Positions 31,615 through 43,042 of a stretch of DNA of 64,000 nucleotides are shown here, piece after piece (the stretch's first letter is position 1; every line of letters starts with the position of its first letter). Source of the stretch: Ambrosia x helenae (Eukaryota > Streptophyta > Magnoliopsida > Asterales > Asteraceae); the NCBI GenBank assembly GCA_030844895.1, contig CM061229.1:122711682-122775681 (forward strand), given 5' to 3'. The position numbers were made by a program, and so were the translations under genes. A model generated the notes under the pieces. It worked only from the letters and a program-made list of their open reading frames with translations, did no database searches and was not told where the DNA came from.

Positions 31615-33718
31615 AACGGTAAGGCGTAATGAGTTGGCAGTGCTGTGTCCTGATCTGCATGTGCCAGAATATACGAGGATTGAACACTATATCTCGGGGC
31701 TAGTACCAGAGATCACAGGGTTGGTGGCTGCGGGGAATCTTCCTACATACTCAGAGGTGGTCCGATCGGCTCACAGGATGACAAACTTGAAGGTGAATGA
31801 GGGTATCTTGCCTGCTAAGGGTTCGACTGTCAAGGCCCCGGAGAATAACAAGCGTAAGTGGGATAATGAGGGGAAAGGATCTGTGCCAGCACAACAGGGT
31901 AAGAGGTTCGATAGCGGGGGTTCTTCTTCTGGTACCAAACAGGGTGGTTATGCGGGGAAGTTACCTAAGTGCAATAAATGTGGGCGTCATCATCAGGGGG
32001 ACTGCGACCGTAATCGTTGCCATCGCTGTCAGCGACTTGGGCATTTTGCTAAAGACTGTCGGGCGACACTTCCATCGACCCAGGCCCCAACTACTAACTC
32101 GGCTCCTACTACTCAAGGATCTACGGGAAGACAGGGATGTTACAACTGTGGGGAGACTGGGCATTACAAGAAGGAGTGCCCGAAACTGAAGCAGGGCGGG
32201 AACAACGGTAACGGGAACAACGGGGGCGGTGGCAGGAATGCACGTGCCTTCGTCATTGGAGCCGCAGAGGCTAGGCAGGATCCTGACACAGTTACCGGTA
32301 CGTTCCTTCTCAATAATCGCTCTGTTAGTGTTTTATTTGATTCCGGTGCCGATAAAAGTTTTATATCTATGGAAGTTAGTCGACTGCTAGATGTAGTGCC
32401 CGTACCATTAGAGGCTAAGTATATAATTGAGTTGGCTGACGGTAAAAAGATTGAAGCTACTTGTATCCTTCGGGAGTGTCAACTAGAGTTGTCGGGTTTG
32501 TCGTTCCCCATCGACCTTATGCCGGTACCTTTGGGTAGCTTTGACGTTGTTGTAGGCATGGATTGGTTGTCTTTGTATCGCGCTGAGATCATTTGTTACG
32601 ACAAGATTATTCGGATTCCTCTCCCTGATGGAGAATTCCTTTCTGTGTACGGTATCAAGGGCGATGCTCCGCTAAATCTCATCTCCAGCATGAAAGCCCT
32701 TAAGTATCTTCGAAAGGGTTATTCGGCCGTTTTGGCACTTTTATCTGTTTCCTCTACCGATGAGAAGAAGATCGACGATATTCCTGTTGTACGCGAGTTT
32801 CCTGATGTATTTCCCGATGATTTATCTGGTCTTCCTCCCCATCGTCAGGTTGAGTTCGGTATTGATCTTGTACCAGGGGCTGCTCCTATTGCCCGAGCCC
32901 CCTACCGTCTTGCACCTCCCGAGATGCAGGAATTGTCCAGTCAGTTACAGGAACTCTTGGATAAGGGTTTCATCAGACCAAGTTCTTCCCCTTGGGGAGC
33001 CCCGATTCTGTTCGTTAAGAAGAAGGATGGAAGTTTTCGATTGTGTGTGGATTACAGAGAATTGAACAAAGTGACCATCAAGAACCGTTATCCTCTTCCA
33101 CGTATTGATGATCTATTCGACCAACTCCAGGGTTCTAGCTACTACTCTAAGATTGATTTGAGGTCCGGTTATCACCAGTTGCGCGTAAGGGAAGCTGACG
33201 TTGCAAAGACTGCCTTTCGTACACGTTATGGCCATTACGAGTTCTTGGTCATGCCTTTCGGTCTTACAAACACACCGGCGGTTTTCATGGATTTGATGAA
33301 CCGCGTTTGCAAACCATATCTTGACAAGTTCGTCATCGTGTTTATTGATGACATCCTGATTTACTCCAAGAACAAGACCGAACACGAGGAACACCTGCGT
33401 TTGGTTTTGGAACTTTTGCGACGGGAACAACTTTACGCTAAGTTCTCAAAGTGTGACTTTTGGTTACGCGAAGTTCAGTTCCTAGGACATGTGGTTAATG
33501 AACTAGGAATTCATGTCGATCCAGCTAAGATCGAAGCGATCAAGGACTGGGAAGCACCAAAGACGCCAACTGAGGTGCGGCAATTCCTAGGCCTTGCGGG
33601 CTATTATCGTCGTTTCATCAAGGGGTTCTCAAAGATCGCTCAACCTCTCACCACTCTTACTCAGAAGGATAGGAAATTCGCCTGGGTGAACCAGAAGAGT
33701 CGGCATTTCAAGAACTGA
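31615..33718 (+). pseudogene. Tekay gag C-terminus, protease and reverse transcriptase
   Basis: In one open frame: capsid C-terminal part (R-I-E-H-Y-I-S-G-L-V-P-E-I), zinc knuckles CHRCQRLGHFAKDC and CYNCGETGHYKKEC, the aspartic protease active site L-F-D-S-G-A-D (about residue 235 of the open frame), and reverse transcriptase with F-R-L-C-V-D-Y-R-E-L-N, Y-S-K-I-D-L-R-S-G-Y-H-Q and the catalytic F-I-D-D (about residue 565). The frame ends in TGA at 33,716-33,718 just past the RT thumb, and RNase H continues in another frame, so a one-base indel near 33,690 breaks pol. Confidence 0.92.
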
Positions 33719-35643
33719 AGTCTAAACTTTGTTCTGCTCCTATTTTGTCCTTGCCTGAAGGCCCTGATGATTTCGTTGTTTACTGTGATGCTTCTATTCA
33801 TGGTCTCGGTTGCGTGTTGATGCAACGCGAGAAAGTGATTGCGTATGCTTCTCGTCAACTCAAGGTGCACGAGAAGAACTACACCACCCATGACTTGGAA
33901 TTGGGTGCAGTGGTTTTCGCGTTGAAAATTTGGAGACATTACTTGTACGGTACCAAATGCACCATCTACACCGATCACAAGAGTCTTCAACATATTTTCG
34001 ACCAACAACATTTGAACATACGACAGCGTCGTTGGATTGAACTCCTGAACGACTATGATTGCGCCATTAAGTACCATCCTGGCAAGGCGAATGTAGTAGC
34101 AGACGCCTTGAGCAGGAAGCAATCAATTAATCCTCGTCGCGTTCGGGCGTTGCAGCTCACCATTCATTCCTCTCTACCTGACCAACTCCGTTCTGCTCAG
34201 TTAGAAGCTTTGAAGGAGGAAAACCTTAAAGCTGAGACTATGCACGGTGCCGACAAGCACCTCGAGCGAAGGCCTGATGGCCTGCACTACTTCGCAGAAC
34301 GCATATGGGTTCCTTTATTCGGGGGACTTCGGGAGCTTGTTTTAGATGAGGCTCACAAGTCCCGGTATTCTATTCATCCTGGTTCGGATAAGATGTACCA
34401 AGATCTAAAGGTGCTTTACTGGTGGCCAAACATGAGGTCGGATATAGCCTCATACGTGAGCAAATGCTTGAACTGTGCTAAGGTCAAGGTGGAATACCAG
34501 AAACCGTCGGGTCTCTTACAACAACCTGAAATTCCGGAGTGGAAATGGGAACGGATTACGATGGATTTTGTCACGCAACTACCTAAGTCACCGAGCGGGA
34601 ATGATAAAATATGGGTGATTGTTGATCGGTTGACGAAATCAGCCCATTTTCTCGCTATTAAGGAGACCGACACCATGGATCGTTTGGCTCGTCTTTATCT
34701 GAAGGAAGTTGTTTCTAAGCACGGGGTGCCGGTTTCTATTATTTCGGATCGTGACTCCCACTTTACTTCTCACTTCTGGAAGTCTTTGCACAAGGCTTTG
34801 GGTACCCAGCTTGACATGAGTACAACTTATCGCCCACAGACTGACGGTCAGAGTGAACGCACGATTCAAACCTTAGAAGACATGCTGCGGGCATGTGTGA
34901 TCGATTTTGGCAAAGGTTGGGAAGCTCACCTACCGTTAGTAGAATTCTCTTACAACAACAGTTATCACACGAGCATCAAGGCAGCTCCGTTCGAGGCACT
35001 GTACGGGCGGAAATGCCGGTCTCCTCTTTGTTGGGCTGAGGTGGGTGAGAGTCAACTCACTGGGCCTGAGCTAGTGTACGAAACTTCGGAAAAGATCGTA
35101 CAGATTCGTAACCGGTTGGCAGCGGCACGGGATCGGCAAAAGAGTTATGCCGATCAACGTCGCAAGCCATTGGAATTCCAAGTTGATGACAAGGTACTTC
35201 TGAAAGTTTCACCGTGGAAGGGCGTCATACGCTTTGGGAAGCGTGGCAAACTCAACCCTCGGTATGTCGGCCCATTTACAATTCTGGAACGGATTGGGCC
35301 GGTGGCATATCGTCTTGATTTACCGACGGAGCTCGGCAACGTACATAACGTCTTCCATGTGTCCAACCTGAAGAAGTGTCTGGCTGACGAGTCTCTTATT
35401 GTTCCACTGGAAGAGATCAAGGTTGATGATCGTCTTCGGATTGTGGAGGAACCTGTTGAGATTCTTGATTACAAGATTCGTAGCTTACGTCATAGCAAGA
35501 TTCGCATTGTTAAGGTTCGCTGGAACTCGAACCGAGGACCGGAGTACACTTGGGAACGGGAGGATCAGATGAAGTCTAAGTATCCTCATCTCTTTCCTAA
35601 GGAAGCGTTCGAATCGAGATATGCTACCACTGCTGCTGAATGA
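33719..35643 (+). pseudogene. Tekay RNase H, integrase and chromodomain
   Basis: In the shifted frame: RNase H (V-V-Y-C-D-A-S, T-D-H-K-S-L, A-D-A-L-S-R), integrase zinc domain (H-P-G-S-D-K-M, C-L-N-C-A-K-V-K), core with D in T-M-D-F-V, D in I-S-D-R-D-S-H-F and E in Q-S-E-R-T-I, then the GPY/F module and a C-terminal chromodomain (P-V-E-I-L-D-Y ... V-R-W-N ... W-E-R-E). All three integrase acidic residues are present. The chromodomain, which in this clade directs insertion to heterochromatin, identifies a chromovirus. Stop at 35,641-35,643. Confidence 0.93.
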
Positions 35644-35793
35644 ATCTCGGGGCGAGATTCCTTTTTAACGTGGGGATGATGTGACAACTCGGGTAAATTT
35701 CTCTCTTGGTTTCTATCTTTTGTCTGTTCTTTTGTTATTCCTTTTGGTACTTGTGCGATTTTCGAGACGAAAATTCTTTTAACGTGGGGATGA
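35644..35793 (+). other. duplicated polypurine tract / LTR-start remnant
   Basis: The segment AACGTGGGGATGATGTGACA occurs twice: at about 35,669-35,688, followed by a short LTR-like start that soon diverges, and at 35,781-35,800 as the real 3' LTR junction. The 113 bp between look like an older LTR start or a tandem duplication. Confidence 0.7.
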
Positions 35794-37253
35794 TGTGACA
35801 CCCGGCAAATTCTGGTTAACAACGCTGTCTAGATTAAAGTCTACCTTAGCGAGTCACGCGTATATTATACTTAACTGGGTTAGTTGAGTCGTGTTACGGT
35901 TCGGGAACTGTTAGTTTAGTATAAAGGCTCATTAGATGTCAGTCCTTAACCAAGTGTACAAAGGGTGACGATTCGTAGAATCGTCAGAGCATAGGGAACA
36001 TACAAGTCTCGAGTCCCGGGAATTGGTGATCGAGTGTGAATGTGTTTGTTTGCAAGTATTATGTGTTTACAATCATTATGTGACTTGTTGGTATGTGAAA
36101 AGGTGTTAACATATGTTAAAACGGAGTTTAACGCGCCAAATGTGCTGAACCAGACCCTATAGGTGAATAGGAGCTGTATTCGCCTATAGGGGAGGCGAGT
36201 AGGGATCCACTATAGGCGAGTAGGCCCTAATCGCCTATAGTATAGGCGATTAGGAGTCCTATTCGCCTGATGCTGCTGCGTACTCGCCTATAACGTGCTG
36301 GACGACTAAAAACGCCTATAAATACAATATTTGACCTCCTAAACTTCATATTAATAACCCTAGTCGTCCCACAACTCGTCCCAACACACACACAACCTCT
36401 GGAACACGATTTTGGATCAAAACACAAGATTTCAAGCCTATTACATCAATCTATCATAAATCTAAGGTCGCCGCTTTACGGGGCTAGCATAGCTTGCTGA
36501 TTTTACTCATATTACGAAGTAACGCAATCTAAGGTGAGTTTACGGCCCCTCTTTTAACTGGTTTCACTTTTCGGGGGAGAAAACATGTGTTAAACTTATG
36601 TTTTGGTAACAACTGTCATACTATGGGTTTCTATGGTTTACTATACGATCTCTGGAAGTCCCGGGGGAAACCATGAATGTGCGGGTTAGCACAACGGGAA
36701 ATGTGAATAGATCTATTGGGAATGACCAACCCCGCTCGTCGGCTTAGAGGGCCGGGCGAGTGCATATTGTCTCAAACAGGAACAGGTTTACTATTCGGGC
36801 ACAACATCTGGTTTGCGAGTTAGTAATGGTTTTCCAATCGTGGTAGTAACAAATATACGCCTAGCTAGCGTACTTTGGTTTGCAAATTGTTATAGTATGG
36901 ACAGGTTGAACTTGGTACTTTGATTACAAAACCTGTGAACTCACCAGCATTTTTGTGCTGACGTAAACTCTTACATGTTTTCTCAGGTCGCTAAGGTAGC
37001 ACTATGGAACTAGGGCGCACGCGTCTGCACGGCGTCTAGTTAGGATTGCATGGTTTTCAAACATTGAATAATTTGGTTTACTTTTGGATTATATTTTGAG
37101 AATAAGCTTCTGCTGTAATTGGAGATTTTAAACTATGTTTTTTTGAAATTGCATATGTTCATTTAGACTTGTTTATTGTGATCGTTGACTTGGATCCTGG
37201 TTTGTCATGCGCCTCGCGGTAAAACTCCGTAAGTGGATATTGAGGGTGTGACA
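35794..37253 (+). repeat. 3' LTR of Tekay element
   Basis: 1,460 bp, nearly identical to the 5' LTR. Confidence 0.97.
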
Positions 37254-37258
37254 CAAAA

Positions 37259-38749
37259 AGCAGGGGAAACTTCAAACGCAGGGGTTGATCCGAAATCCAA
37301 TAATCATACCAAAACAGAACTGAAACCCCATTCCCGATATTCCCTTTAATGAATCGAATTGGACCATTATTATAGCTTTCTAATACACCCGGAATAGACG
37401 CAATCTGCTTCCACGTACCACCAAGTGAAGCTTTACCCGGGATATAATTCCAACCTCTAGCATTGCAATGAATTGACCAAACTACTTTTCGCCAAAGGGA
37501 ATCTTGGTCCACTTTAAAACGCCACCACCATTTAGTCAAAAGACTCACATTAGCATCTCTAAGGAGGCCCAAACCCACCCCACCATACTTTACAGGCGCC
37601 ACTACCTTGTCCCAAGCAAGCCAACTCATCTTGTCTTCCGAGTCAACCCTCCCCAAAAAAATCTCCTCCGTATCCTTTCAAGTGAATTAATAACCTGAAT
37701 AGGAGCACGAAAAAGAGAGAAAAAATATAAGGGTAAGGAGTTCAAGACCGATTTCAACAAAGTAATACGCCCGCCATACGAGAGTGTTTTAGACTTCCAT
37801 AATGACAAACGCTTCTTGAATTTCTCAACAATCGTATCCCAACTTCTCACTAGGTTCATATTAGAAGCAATCGGAACTCCGAGGTGGTTAAATGGGAAAG
37901 TACCACTCGAACAATACCACAGCCATGTTTTCCAGGTCACCTACAGTTACACCAACCCCATATACGCGGCTCTTGTTGGAGCTAACCTTTAGGCCAGAAA
38001 TCAAGTAAAAACCCCTCAATAATCTTTTCAGATTCAAAGCATTGATCGTAGACCACTCCCCACAAAAAACAACATCATCAGCATACATGAAATGAGTAAT
38101 CATCGGACCCGAACCCCCTACTTTAATACCATGGAACACCCCTAACAAAGAAGCCCGTCTCATCACCCGGGTCAAACCTTCCATAGCAAGAATAAACAAA
38201 TAAGGCGAAAGCGGATCCCCTTGCCTAAGGCCACGTTTGCAACTGAATTCACTTGTTGGGGACCCATTCACTAGAACCGAGGCCCGAGAACATCGAACAA
38301 TTGACATTATCCAACCACGCCACTTTCTCTATATCTATTTTGAAAAACAAACCACTTAGCCGCGACTTCTTTAACCAGGCAATAGTCTCATTGAGAATCA
38401 AGGGCCCGTCCAGAATATTTCGATCACTTAGAAACGCCGTTTGCTCTTCCGAAATTAGCCGGGACATGAAAGGTTTCAAACGAAGCAACAAAACCTCTGA
38501 GAGCACCTTATTTATAATACCCACCAGACTAATAGGACGATAATCAGAAAGATTCACCTGATCACGGCCTTTTGGAATAAGAGCAATAAAAGCTGAGAAA
38601 ACCCCATCTCTAACATAGCCATTGGTGTAGAACTCCTCAAAAAGCTTCAAAAAATCTTGTTTAAGAATAGGCCAAAACTTCCGAATAAAAGTGAAATTAA
38701 ACCCATCAGGGCCGGGCGCCTTTCCCCCCATCACAATCCCAAACCGCAC
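37259..38749 (-). pseudogene. LINE ORF2 reverse transcriptase
   Basis: Broken frames carry G-K-A-P-G-P-D-G-F-N, I-A-L-I-P-K-G-R-D, D-Y-R-P-I-S-L-V, Q-T-A-F-L-S-D-R-N-I-L-D-G, K-R-G-L-R-Q-G-D-P-L-S-P-Y-L-F and the catalytic F-M-Y-A-D-D-V. A stretch between the last two motifs is missing or scrambled near 38,270-38,330. The left edge is the Tekay insertion. Confidence 0.9.
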
Positions 38750-39240
38750 GTGTTATTTCATCCTCAGAAAACGGAGCATCTAAAACCTCCACCTCAGCAG
38801 CTGATAAAGACGGAGAATCCGGACAAACAAAATCAGCCCAGACGCCACCGTGAAAGCTGAATTTATCCGCAAAAAAATTAACAGTAAACTCTTTGACTTG
38901 CACCGGATCACTAACCCACATATCACCAAGTTTAACACCATGAATTTTACTAGAAGCCGAATTCATTTTAATGACATTATGAAAATACTTAGAATTCTCG
39001 TCACCATCCAACGCCCATTTTACTCTCGACTTCTGGTGAATATCTTGTGCTCGTAAACGTTCCTCCTCAAACAACATCTTCCTCGCATTTACACCTCATC
39101 TCCAGTTCAGCATCCGAAAGCATCCCCGAATCCGCTTTAAGTTCCAACTCTGCAACGGTTTTTTTGTATTCGACGCACTTTTCTGCCCTTCGATTCCTCT
39201 CAGCATTAATCCATAGGCGAATGCGACCCTTCAGCCACTT
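38750..39240 (-). pseudogene. LINE ORF2 linker region
   Basis: The frame at 39,077-38,706 encodes A-Q-D-I-H-Q-K-S-R-V-K-W-A-L-D-G-D-E-N-S-K-Y-F-H, the conserved segment between endonuclease and reverse transcriptase in plant LINEs. A frame change separates it from the endonuclease. Confidence 0.8.
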
Positions 39241-40005
39241 CAACTTAGCTGCAATTGCAAGATCCGGCGGTCCAGATAATGAAAATAACCTGCAGCAGAA
39301 TTAACAAAATCAACAAAACCTGGCCATTCCAGCCAGGAGTTGTAAAACCGGAACGGGACGTGATCGTAATCCGAATTCTTCAGGGAGAGCACCAACGAGC
39401 AGTGATCCGAAAGGAATCGAGACAAGGCTGAGAGACTTGCACCCGGCCAAGTATCTATGAATTCTTTAGACACTAAAATCCGGTCCAATTTACTCAATTT
39501 ATCCCCTCTCCCAGACATGTATGTAAACTTATGACCCCCCATATTGTACTCGAACAATTCAGCCTCCTCAATGAAAGAATTAAACATCAACGCGTTCGAA
39601 GCTGAAAACTCCGAATTAACTCTTTCGTCTATGCATCTTACCTCATTGAAATCACCTAAAAAAATCCACAACCCAGAGAGCGTCCGCCTATAGAACAACA
39701 ATTCAGCCCAGAATCTACGTCTACCTGGAGGGTCGTTAGGTGCGTGATCATTAGCAATATTAATAAAAGAATTAGAGTGAACCAAATACCCCGAAACAAC
39801 CAATACATGACGCGATCTAAGAACGTCCGTCTGTCGGAAACACGCAGGATCCCAACAGCAAACCAATCCACCCGCAGCCCCTTCAGAATCCACATAATCA
39901 AAATGAAAAAGTTGATTGTCCCCAAAACCGAGCTAGTAAACGAGAAGAAGGCCCTGCAATCTTTGACTCTTGTAATGCCATAAAATCTATACCATGAGAC
40001 ATCTT
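39240..40005 (-). pseudogene. LINE ORF2 endonuclease (APE-type)
   Basis: Contains A-L-Q-E-S-K, G-G-L-V-C-C-W-D, W-I-F-L-G-D-F-N-E-V-R, F-T-Y-M-S-G-R-G-D-K-L-S-K-L-D-R-I-L-V and L-S-D-H-C-S-L-V-L, all hallmark motifs of the apurinic-type endonuclease (catalytic E, D-N and H). A frameshift lies near 39,930. Confidence 0.9.
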
Positions 40006-40347
40006 TAAACCTTTAACCCAAGTCGCCTTACCGTCACTTCTAATCCCACGGATATTCAAAGACAAGTAATTCATCAATTACCCACAGATTCATTTTCCGC
40101 AATCACCTCATTAGCAACACCACCAAAAGAATTAAATAAATTAATGCCAACCAAAGAACAAACCTTAACTGTTGCCGTGACTTCCGAATTAATACCCGTG
40201 GCTTCATCAACAATTCCCAAATTGACATCCACCGGCGCCAGTACTGGTCGTTCAGCACCCGTCAGATCCCCTGAATTCACACTGTTAGCTACCTGATCAG
40301 CCATCCGTTCCAGCTCAACCTCTTCCACCTGAGAGTTTAAATCAAAA

Positions 40348-41783
40348 TTAAAAAGAGGAGCCATCCATATTCTGAGTAGGGCACGGTCTAATTTCTTCCA
40401 CCACGTCCTCAGGGGAATTATGAAAGTGAATTCGTGAACGTTTCCTGCTGGTAAATCTGGATGAGCAGCCCACAATAGCTTCATTAACACTAGCAACATC
40501 AGGCCCAGGTTTATTAGGAGTAAGGAAAACATTTTGGCCCAAAACCTCTGGCCCAGCAGTAGAATTAAATACTTGGCCCACCAAATGGGAATTTTGAAAA
40601 TCTTGGTCAACTTCATGCAGAATTGGCAAGTCATTACCACCATTAACAGCATGCAAATTTCTTTCCTGAAATTTCGGCGAGATTATAGGGGGAGTAGAAA
40701 CCGACGCCTCCTTCACCGGAGACACCTGAATTGGATCCCGGATCTCTCCCTCCTCCATGTCGTCCTCAGCAACCTCACCTTCGACCGATGCGAACTCCGG
40801 GACCCAAGAGGAACTCTCTTCAACGACCCAAACTCGGTAAGCTTTCTTCCGCCAGAACACCGTAACTTCTTCGTCATTTCTGGAACTACAATTCGTCAGA
40901 ACATGCGAATACCCAGCAGCATTATCAATCCCGGACCAGGAAAAATCAGAAGGCCAAACGACTTTTCCAAAAAGACTACCGATATCATCAAACGTGGAAC
41001 TTTCACGAGCCAAAATTGGTACCCCAACAATTTTTATAACAGCGATCCGATCAAAATCAAAATCTTGACCCGTCCAAGGCAAAACTTCCGATAAAGATTC
41101 CTTCCAGTACTCTTCCTTATCAACCATGAAAGTATTCATTTCAACACTATTCCGGAATGTAATAAGAACGGACAGCCCTCCAAGGTACGAAACCGCCGCC
41201 TCGTTAAACCCAGCCTTGTAAAGCGACCTTTTAATAGAATGAAGACGAGCAATAGAGTCAGATTTACCCACCACCGCCCTCCCAATGCAATGTAACGGAT
41301 AAACTGCCCCCCTATTAACTTGAAGTGTCTTCTTCGAACCAGAGGTACCTCCATAAACAGTAGCCATCGCCGGGAAGTCTTCCGTATCAAGACTCTTGCC
41401 CTTTGGAGCCCAAACCTTCTACCGAGGGCTAGCTTCATCGTATGAAATTTTCTGATGCGACCGATCAAACATAGCCAAGGAAACTGAAATCCTTGACTCC
41501 ATAAGCACTATTTCATTAAGAGACTGAAGAACAGAATACGGATCCTTGAGTTTCACACAACGAACAAAGCCAAACACCCGTCCCTTAATCGATCTTCTCT
41601 TCGGAACCATGCATCCGTGACTGTAACAAACTCTTTGAATGCCTCCTTAAGTTTTAAGCATGTGATCCTATCCGAAAAATTCGTGACGTAAAAGGTGGTT
41701 CTTGTTGCCGGATCGTCCGAGTCTTGATACCCGTTAAAGTTTTTCCGAGGATCTTCCGACGAACGCCTATTAGGGTTGCCCAT
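40348..41783 (-). pseudogene. LINE ORF1 (RRM and DUF4283-like)
   Basis: Starts MGNPNRRSSEDPRKNF; then an RNA-recognition motif (T-T-F-Y-V-T-N-F and, in another frame, K-G-R-V-F-G-F-V-R), and, after frame changes near 41,600 and 41,400, a long frame with F-N-E-A-A-V-S-Y-L-G-G-L-S-V-L-I-T-F and W-T-G-Q-D-F-D-F-D-R-I-A-V-I-K-I-V-G-V-P. This is the usual ORF1 of plant LINEs with an RRM, an RNA chaperone for the LINE particle. Confidence 0.85.
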
Positions 41784-41811
41784 ACCTCACTAAAAAAAAA
41801 TGATACCATGT

Positions 41812-41925
41812 TACTTTCAAAGATGTCTCATGGTATAGATTTTATTGCATTACAAGAGTCAAAGATTGCAGGGCCTTCTTCTCGTTTACTAGCTTAGTTT
41901 TGGGGACAATCAGCTTTTCATTTTG
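41812..41925 (+). repeat. inverted copy of LINE ORF2 start
   Basis: About 114 bp nearly identical to the reverse complement of 39,893-40,005 (the start of the endonuclease), placed head to head just beyond LINE ORF1. Flanking ATGTTACTTTCAAA-like words occur on both sides (41,808 and 41,927). Confidence 0.8.
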
Positions 41926-41940
41926 AAATGTTACTTTCAA

Positions 41941-43042
41941 ATTTGTTTTTGATAGTGCTTTCAAATTCCAACAATGTAATATTACTTTTCTGGGTTTATA
42001 GTTATTAATTCTTGCATATTCTAGATCATATATGTACCTGGTTAATAGTTATTCTGATAATTATAAAGCAATAATTGATATTACTTTTTCTTAAGGAATG
42101 ATAAGTCTAAACTATAACTTATCTTGGTATGTTTTTTTACTTAAGCTGTTATGGTAGGATGCAAATGGGTAAAAGGGCAACCAGTTCGAGAAATCACTGT
42201 AAGTAGTGGCAACTTTAACCTATTTAGTTATGAACATGCCGGTTTAGTTTTATGTTTTTGTGTCTCAAAACATGTCAAATTATTTACTACTTTTTGCTAA
42301 AAGGGTTTATTTAATCATAATTATAACATCCATTATATATGAAAACAATGTTAATGGGCACACGAAGTGTTTTTGGTCTGCCATTTCCGACACCTACTAA
42401 AACTGGCACATAGACATTTGAGCCATTTTTAGTTATCTTGCCTCCTATCTTGCAATCTCAAACTACCATAATCATTTTCAAGCCGATGTTGTCATGAACT
42501 AAATTAGTATTAGTCAACAAGCGATTATGGTTTGAGATTGTGAAGTAGGCACCTATGAATTGTTGAGTTTTGGTTTAACTTTCTTCCTCTTTCACCTGCG
42601 CCTCTTATGTTTTTTAAAGTGTAAACTGCATACTAAATTTTGTTTTTATATTGAAGTTTGATGTTTATTATAACACATAATGAACCAAAGCCTCTAAATG
42701 GACAGTATGAATGATAGAAAATCACCGTTTTTAACATTCTTTATTTTGGTTTTTGTAAACCTGTAAAACCCATATCTTACGTTTCCCTTTCAGTTTTATT
42801 AAAAATCGGTTTGCCCCGTCTCGAAGCGCGGATGAAAACCAGTATTGAGTTTTAATATGAAAAAAAAAAAACTGATCTTGTATTGGTTTATGATTCATTT
42901 ATATTTTATATTGATAAGTTTGGAGCAAATTTTGTTAATTTTTTAAAGTTTTTAGATCTTGAATTTTATTATTTACTTTTTTATTTTAGTACGGTCCATG
43001 GGAACAGAAATACCCGCGGTAACGCGCGGGCATTCCCACTAG
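41941..43042 (+). mobile_element. Helitron 3' portion, 5' end unresolved
   Basis: Ends CCCGCGGTAACGCGCGGG, CATTCCCACTAG at 43,042, followed by T; the terminus is nearly identical to that of the Helitron at 48,170. A small exon-like segment near 42,163-42,200 (AG|GATGCAAATGGG ... |GTAAGT) may be captured. I could not locate the start, which may lie left of the LINE. Confidence 0.55.

Larger units (their letters stand above)
28997..37253 (+). mobile_element. Ty3/gypsy chromovirus (Tekay type), complete but mutated
   Basis: TSD CAAAA (28,992-28,996 and 37,254-37,258). LTRs of 1,460 bp each (28,997-30,456 and 35,794-37,253); by eye about seven substitutions and two one-base indels separate them, so the insertion is recent. 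The primer-binding site is initiator Met. Domain order Gag, protease, RT, RNase H, integrase, chromodomain places it in the chromoviruses, most like Tekay. It sits antisense in LINE ORF2. Confidence 0.97.
28091..41783 (-). mobile_element. LINE (L1-type) retrotransposon, interrupted by Tekay element
   Basis: In minus direction: ORF1 from 41,783, ORF2 endonuclease about 40,005-39,240, reverse transcriptase about 38,750-37,259, then, after the Tekay insertion, the zf-RVT tail 28,991-28,219 and a 3' end marked by a T run at about 28,097 (poly-A in LINE sense). Both ORFs contain frameshifts, so the element is dead. No convincing target duplication was found. Confidence 0.83.

Noticed and set aside
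28091..41940. LINE target-site duplication using ACCATG words
   Set aside because: The match is only about six bases and not at exact junctions, so I do not claim it.
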